The translations under genes and the position numbers were made by a program. From Stenotrophomonas maltophilia (GTDB lineage: Bacteria > Pseudomonadota > Gammaproteobacteria > Xanthomonadales > Xanthomonadaceae), in assembly GCF_001676385.1 (NCBI RefSeq), contig NZ_LYVJ01000013.1, forward strand, positions 62,001 through 126,000: DNA of 64,000 nucleotides. Direction: 5' to 3'. The notes under the pieces were generated by a model, which did not search any database, was not told where the DNA came from, and was given only the letters and a program-made list of their open reading frames with translations. Below, one piece after another: positions 60,693-64,000 of this stretch. Numbering within the stretch: the first letter of the stretch is position 1; each line of letters starts with the position of its first letter.

Positions 60693-62035
60693 CGTGCGGC
60701 CTCCCGCGGAACGTAATGGACCGGCCTGTCGCGCACCACCCGGCGCATGCGCGCCACGTCAACCTCGCTCACCGCGCTGGCCTGGTTGCCCCAGCTGTTG
60801 CGGATGAAGGTCAGGATCTGTGCAAGCTGCGCGTTCGGCAGCCGCTCGAAGCCCGGCATGGTGAAGGCCATTCGGTCGTGCGGGGTTTGTGGCGTGCGGC
60901 CACCGACCAGGGTCACCTGCACCAGCGAACTGGGATCATCAGCGAACACGATCGAGTTGCCGGCCAGGGCCGGATAGACGCGCGGCATGCCGCGACCATC
61001 GGCACGGTGGCAGGCCTGGCAGTGCTCGGCATAGGCGAGCGAACCGGCCATGCGGTAGTCGCCGCGGCGCAGCGCGGCGGTGGTGGTGTCGGTGCCGGCC
61101 GACCACGGTGCACTGCGGCCCTCGCGCGGCGGCAGCTGCTTCAGGTAGCGCGCCATCGCCAGCAGGTCAGCATCGGACAGGTACTGCGTGCTGTGCTCGA
61201 CCACATCGGCCATGCCGCCGAAGGCCGCCGAGCGATCGGTTCGGCCGGTGCGCAGGAACTCGACGATCTCGCTTTCGCTCCAGCTGGCCAGGCCGGTCGA
61301 TTCATTGCGCAGGTTCTTCGCGTACCAGCCTTCCAGCACCGAACCGGACAGGAACTGACGGCCGCCATCATCGGCCATTGCCTTCTCCTGGAATGCCCAA
61401 CCGCGGGGTGTGTGGCAGGCACCGCAGTGCGCCAGGCCTTCAACCAGTTCGGCACCTCGCTGCTGGCCGGCATCCAGCACTGGATCCGGACTGAAGCTGC
61501 GCGGACGCGCGAACAGCAGCTGCCACCAGGCCAGCGGCCAGCGCGCATTGGCCGGCCACGGAATCGTGCTGTCGGCGTTGTTCTGCTTCACCGGCTGTAC
61601 CGAGCCCATGAAGTAGGCGTATAGCGCCTTGATCTCGGCATCGCTGGCGATCACATACGAGGCGTAGGGCATCGCCGGATACAGCGGTTGGCCATCGCGA
61701 CGGATGCCGCGGCGCACCGCACGCTCGAAATCGGCGTAGTCGTAGGCGCCAATGCCGGTATCCGGATCGGGCGTGATGTTGGTCGAATAAATCGTGCCCA
61801 TCGGCGTCTGCATGCCGAGGCCACCGGCGAATGGCTTGCCGCCCGGTGCGGTGTGGCAGGCGGCGCAGTCGGCTGCACGCGACAGGTACTGTCCCTGCGC
61901 GATCAATGCCGGATCCTGGATGTCGACCTGGGCCGCCTGCCGCGGCGCGAACCAGTAAGGCGTGGTGCGGGCGATGCCATAGGCGGCCGCCACGGTGGCG
62001 GCCAGGGCGACAGCGAGCTTGAGCGGGGTGCGCAT
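60689..62035 (-). CDS. Tri-haem cytochrome c, alcohol/gluconate dehydrogenase subunit type
   Basis: A 448-residue cytochrome with a signal peptide/anchor (LAVALAATVAAAYGIARTTPYW) and three haem sites, CAACH near residue 46, CGACH near 195 and CQACH near 340. PMGTIYSTNITPDPDTGIGAY and the overall layout match the membrane-bound cytochrome subunits that accept electrons from quinoprotein alcohol or flavin gluconate dehydrogenases. No dehydrogenase subunit is adjacent, so the electron donor is elsewhere or is the TsdA-like partner downstream. The ATG at 62035 gives a proper signal peptide; the frame is open to 62113, through the FNR-type box. It heads the operon. Confidence 0.85.
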   Translation of the reverse strand: MRTPLKLAVALAATVAAAYGIARTTPYWFAPRQAAQVDIQDPALIAQGQYLSRAADCAACHTAPGGKPFAGGLGMQTPMGTIYSTNITPDPDTGIGAYDYADFERAVRRGIRRDGQPLYPAMPYASYVIASDAEIKALYAYFMGSVQPVKQNNADSTIPWPANARWPLAWWQLLFARPRSFSPDPVLDAGQQRGAELVEGLAHCGACHTPRGWAFQEKAMADDGGRQFLSGSVLEGWYAKNLRNESTGLASWSESEIVEFLRTGRTDRSAAFGGMADVVEHSTQYLSDADLLAMARYLKQLPPREGRSAPWSAGTDTTTAALRRGDYRMAGSLAYAEHCQACHRADGRGMPRVYPALAGNSIVFADDPSSLVQVTLVGGRTPQTPHDRMAFTMPGFERLPNAQLAQILTFIRNSWGNQASAVSEVDVARMRRVVRDRPVHYVPREAAR

Positions 62036-62069
62036 GCAGGCACTCTGGGCAAACGCGTGCCTGCACTCA

Positions 62070-62083
62070 TTGATCCGGATCAA
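62070..62083. promoter_or_regulatory. FNR/Anr-type binding site
   Basis: TTGATCCGGATCAA is a perfect match to the FNR/Anr consensus TTGAT-N4-ATCAA, and a perfect palindrome. It lies 35 bases upstream of the tri-haem cytochrome start and 137 bases upstream of the divergent hydrolase. Control of the cytochrome operon by oxygen is the natural reading; the intergenic bases also hold the promoters for both directions. Confidence 0.75.
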
Positions 62084-62219
62084 TGACGGAACGCGTACAG
62101 CGCCTGAACCCACCTGAATCGTTCCTGCGCTGTCATCAAGTCGTCATCTGGATGCGATAGATGGCCGTCCATCGGGGCGCTAAGGTCCGATTCTGTCGGA
62201 ATTACCCCCATGAACGAAT

Positions 62220-63371
62220 ATGAAGCGCCTGCTGCTTTTGCTGCTGGCGAGCGCCGGCCTGTGGCTGGCCGCATGCTCGCCGTCGATCAATGCCTCGTCC
62301 ACCTCCCTTGCCGATCGGCTGATCGTGCCAGGGGGCGTGTCGACCCTGCTTGATCGCCCGCGCATTGCCGCGGCCATCGCTGAGCTGCCCAACCGCCATG
62401 GCATTGCGTCTGGGCGCGATGGCGTGCCGATCTTCTGGCGCGCGTTCGATCCCGGCGATTATGGTGCGCGCTATCGCTACCTGCCGCAGCGCCATGAGAA
62501 CGGCCTGCCGCTGGATACCGGCCTGAGCCTGTCGGTGCCGCAGCCGTTCCGCGCCTTGGCACCGCGGGGCACCGTGGTGTTGCTGCACGGCTGGATGATG
62601 AATGGTGATTCGATGCTGCCGTGGTCACTGCAGCTGGCCGAATCCGGCTACCGCGTGATCACCCTCGACCTGCGCAACCATGGCCAGTCCGGCGCCGGCC
62701 CGTCCGGCTACGGCACCTACGAATCGGATGATGTGGTCGACGTGATCGGTGAGCTGCGCGCACGCGGTGAAGTGACCGGCCCGCTGTACCTGTTCGGTGT
62801 GTCCTACGGCGCCGCCACGGCGGTGTTCACCGCCGACAAGCTGGGTGACCAGGTGGCTGGCGTGGTGGCGATGGAGTCGTTCGCCAACGCTGGCGTGGCG
62901 ATCCGCACGATGGTACCGCACCTGATGGAGCTGCAGCCGGAAGGGCTGAAAGCACGGGCGATGGCGTCCTACGCGCGCTGGCGCTACGGCGGCCAGGACA
63001 TCGACCAGGTGATTGCGGCGGCCAGCCGTCGCATCGACGTCGATCTGGACCGCGTGGACGTCGCGCGAGCGTTGGCCGATACCCGAGCCTGCGTACTGCT
63101 GCTGCACGGGCAGCGCGATCAGCATATTCCGGTCAGCCAGGGCCGCGAGCTGGCGCAGGCCAACCCGCGCGCGCACTACATCGAAATGCGCGGCGAGGAC
63201 CACATCACCCTGCCGCTGCGGCTGGACCTGCTGGCCGGAGTGGTCGACGACTGGATGGCGCGCGATGGGCACCATCCGCAGAACACGTGTCCGGCACCGC
63301 AGCTGCCGGTGCAGGCCGAATGGCTGGTGCGCGGCACCGGCACACCGGTGAAGTCTCCCGCGCATGGCTGA
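62220..63371 (+). CDS. Lipoprotein alpha/beta hydrolase
   Basis: A 383-residue lipid-anchored serine hydrolase. The signal LLLLLLASAGLWLAAC ends in a lipobox with Cys near residue 19. The alpha/beta fold shows VVLLHGWMMNGDSML (oxyanion region, about 122-136), LDLRNHGQSGAG, the nucleophile motif FGVSYGAAT (Ser near 196), GQRDQHIP (acid) and GEDHITLP (His). Esterase or lipase activity is likely; the substrate is unknown. AATTACCCCC precedes and the ATG is at 62220. It is divergent from the cytochrome operon and convergent with the MFS gene. Confidence 0.85.
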   Translation: MKRLLLLLLASAGLWLAACSPSINASSTSLADRLIVPGGVSTLLDRPRIAAAIAELPNRHGIASGRDGVPIFWRAFDPGDYGARYRYLPQRHENGLPLDTGLSLSVPQPFRALAPRGTVVLLHGWMMNGDSMLPWSLQLAESGYRVITLDLRNHGQSGAGPSGYGTYESDDVVDVIGELRARGEVTGPLYLFGVSYGAATAVFTADKLGDQVAGVVAMESFANAGVAIRTMVPHLMELQPEGLKARAMASYARWRYGGQDIDQVIAAASRRIDVDLDRVDVARALADTRACVLLLHGQRDQHIPVSQGRELAQANPRAHYIEMRGEDHITLPLRLDLLAGVVDDWMARDGHHPQNTCPAPQLPVQAEWLVRGTGTPVKSPAHG

Positions 63372-63376
63372 CGAAT

Positions 63377-63450
63377 AAAGGGGACGGAGGGGATTAAGTC
63401 GCATCTGCTCCGGGCGTGCTGCAAACGACTTAATCCCCTCCGTCCCCTTT
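63377..63450. repeat. Second copy of the long inverted repeat, with longer loop
   Basis: Arms AAAGGGGACGGAGGGGATTA then AGTCG (63377-63401) and the exact reverse complement (63426-63450) flank a 24-base loop, whereas the copy at 27608 has 32-base arms and a one-base loop. The sequence of the arms is the same as in that copy. Again it lies between convergent genes, six bases after one stop and five before the other. Confidence 0.9.
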
Positions 63451-63455
63451 CCGGG

Positions 63456-64000
63456 TCAGGGCAGGCGTCGCGCCAGCGAGCGCGCCGACGCGGCCACGCC
63501 AAGCAGCAGCGCGGCCACGCACAGGAAGGCGAAGCCAAGGCTGGTGACGTGGGCAACCGCCCCGATCGCGGCCGGGCCGGCGAGAATGCCGGCATAGCCC
63601 AGCGTCGTCACCGCAGTGATCGCGATGCTCTCCGGCATCACCCGCTGCTGGCCGGCCATCGAGAACAGGGCCGGCACGATGTTTGCGCAGCCCAGCCCGA
63701 CCAGTACATAACCCGCCATCGCCACTGGGAACGAGGGCACCAGCGTGGCCAGGCTGAAGCCGGCTGCTGCGGTGATGCCACCGATGATGATCGTGCGGGT
63801 ACGGCCAAGGCGTTCGACGATGCCGTCACCGAACAGGCGCATCGCCGTCATTGCGAGCGTGAACGCTGCGAAACCCGCGCCGGCCTGGTCGCGTGGCACG
63901 TGGCGCACTTCGGCCAGGAACACCGCGCTCCAGTCCAGCATCGATCCCTCGGCGAGGAAGACCACGAACGCCAGCACGCCGATGAACAGCACCACGCCAT
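63456..64000 (-). CDS. MFS transporter, partial at right edge
   Basis: The C-terminal 181 residues of a major facilitator, the rest being beyond the right edge. Five or six transmembrane helices are visible (VLFIGVLAFVVFLAEGSML, TIIIGGITAAAGFSLATLV, FPVAMAGYVLVGLGCANIV, GFAFLCVAALLLGVAA). The pair DWSAVFL and FGDGIVERLGRTRTI, the latter in the loop between helices, resemble a group of sugar/fucose-permease-like MFS proteins. Substrate unknown. Confidence 0.85.
   Translation of the reverse strand, partial: GVVLFIGVLAFVVFLAEGSMLDWSAVFLAEVRHVPRDQAGAGFAAFTLAMTAMRLFGDGIVERLGRTRTIIIGGITAAAGFSLATLVPSFPVAMAGYVLVGLGCANIVPALFSMAGQQRVMPESIAITAVTTLGYAGILAGPAAIGAVAHVTSLGFAFLCVAALLLGVAASARSLARRLP

Overview
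The window reads as a chromosomal segment of a GC-rich gammaproteobacterium of the family Xanthomonadaceae, most likely Stenotrophomonas (S. maltophilia group). The basis is the protein sequences, the LexA operator TTAGTAGTAATACTACTAA in front of lexA, GTAG-type palindromic repeats of the kind described from S. maltophilia, and a toxin carrying the xanthomonad XVIPCD type IV secretion signal. This assignment rests on recognition, not on a database search.

Layout. 1-3100: the 5' part of an XVIPCD lipase effector with an overlapping putative immunity lipoprotein gene, then about 0.9 kb of decayed DNA and a tRNA-Leu(UAA). 3.2-20.5 kb: mostly housekeeping and metabolic genes in short operons (BLUF photoreceptor, nucleotide-sugar dehydrogenase, GltB-like FMN protein, acetyltransferases, HI0933-type flavoprotein plus FKBP, trhO, luciferase-like oxidoreductase, exoD, CorC/HlyC protein, DUF47-pit phosphate transport, S10 peptidase, parE). 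20.2-31.3 kb: pyrG, kdsA, eno-ftsB-ispD, ispF-truD, smr, then surE-pcm-yqaA-nlpD with no rpoS behind it. 31.4-42 kb: yhbY, rlmE-ftsH, folP-miaA-hfq-hflX, cinA, ubiB. 42.1-47.9 kb: lexA, recA, recX, alaS, csrA and tRNA-Ser(GCU). 47.9-48.4 kb: a relic of a mobile element (AlpA regulator and a methylase-like tail). 48.7-57.3 kb plus its neighbour to 59.6 kb: an apparent phosphorus-scavenging region made of an ECF sigma factor, FecR, a TonB-dependent receptor and a PhoD phosphatase on one strand, facing a second TonB-dependent receptor with a phosphocholine-type phospholipase C on the other. 59.8-62.1 kb: two c-type cytochrome genes with a perfect FNR/Anr box upstream. The window closes with a lipoprotein alpha/beta hydrolase and a partial MFS transporter.

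Quality warning. Four genes (S10 peptidase, parE, recA, phoD) are each broken by what looks like one missing base, and in each the continuing frame carries the rest of a normal protein. parE is essential in bacteria that have it, so these are better explained as assembly or base-calling errors than as natural pseudogenes.

The items most worth following are the effector/immunity pair, a 32-bp perfect palindrome present in two related copies between convergent genes, the probably leaderless SOS-controlled lexA, the mobile-element relic at tRNA-Ser, and the paired TonB receptor/phosphoesterase operons.
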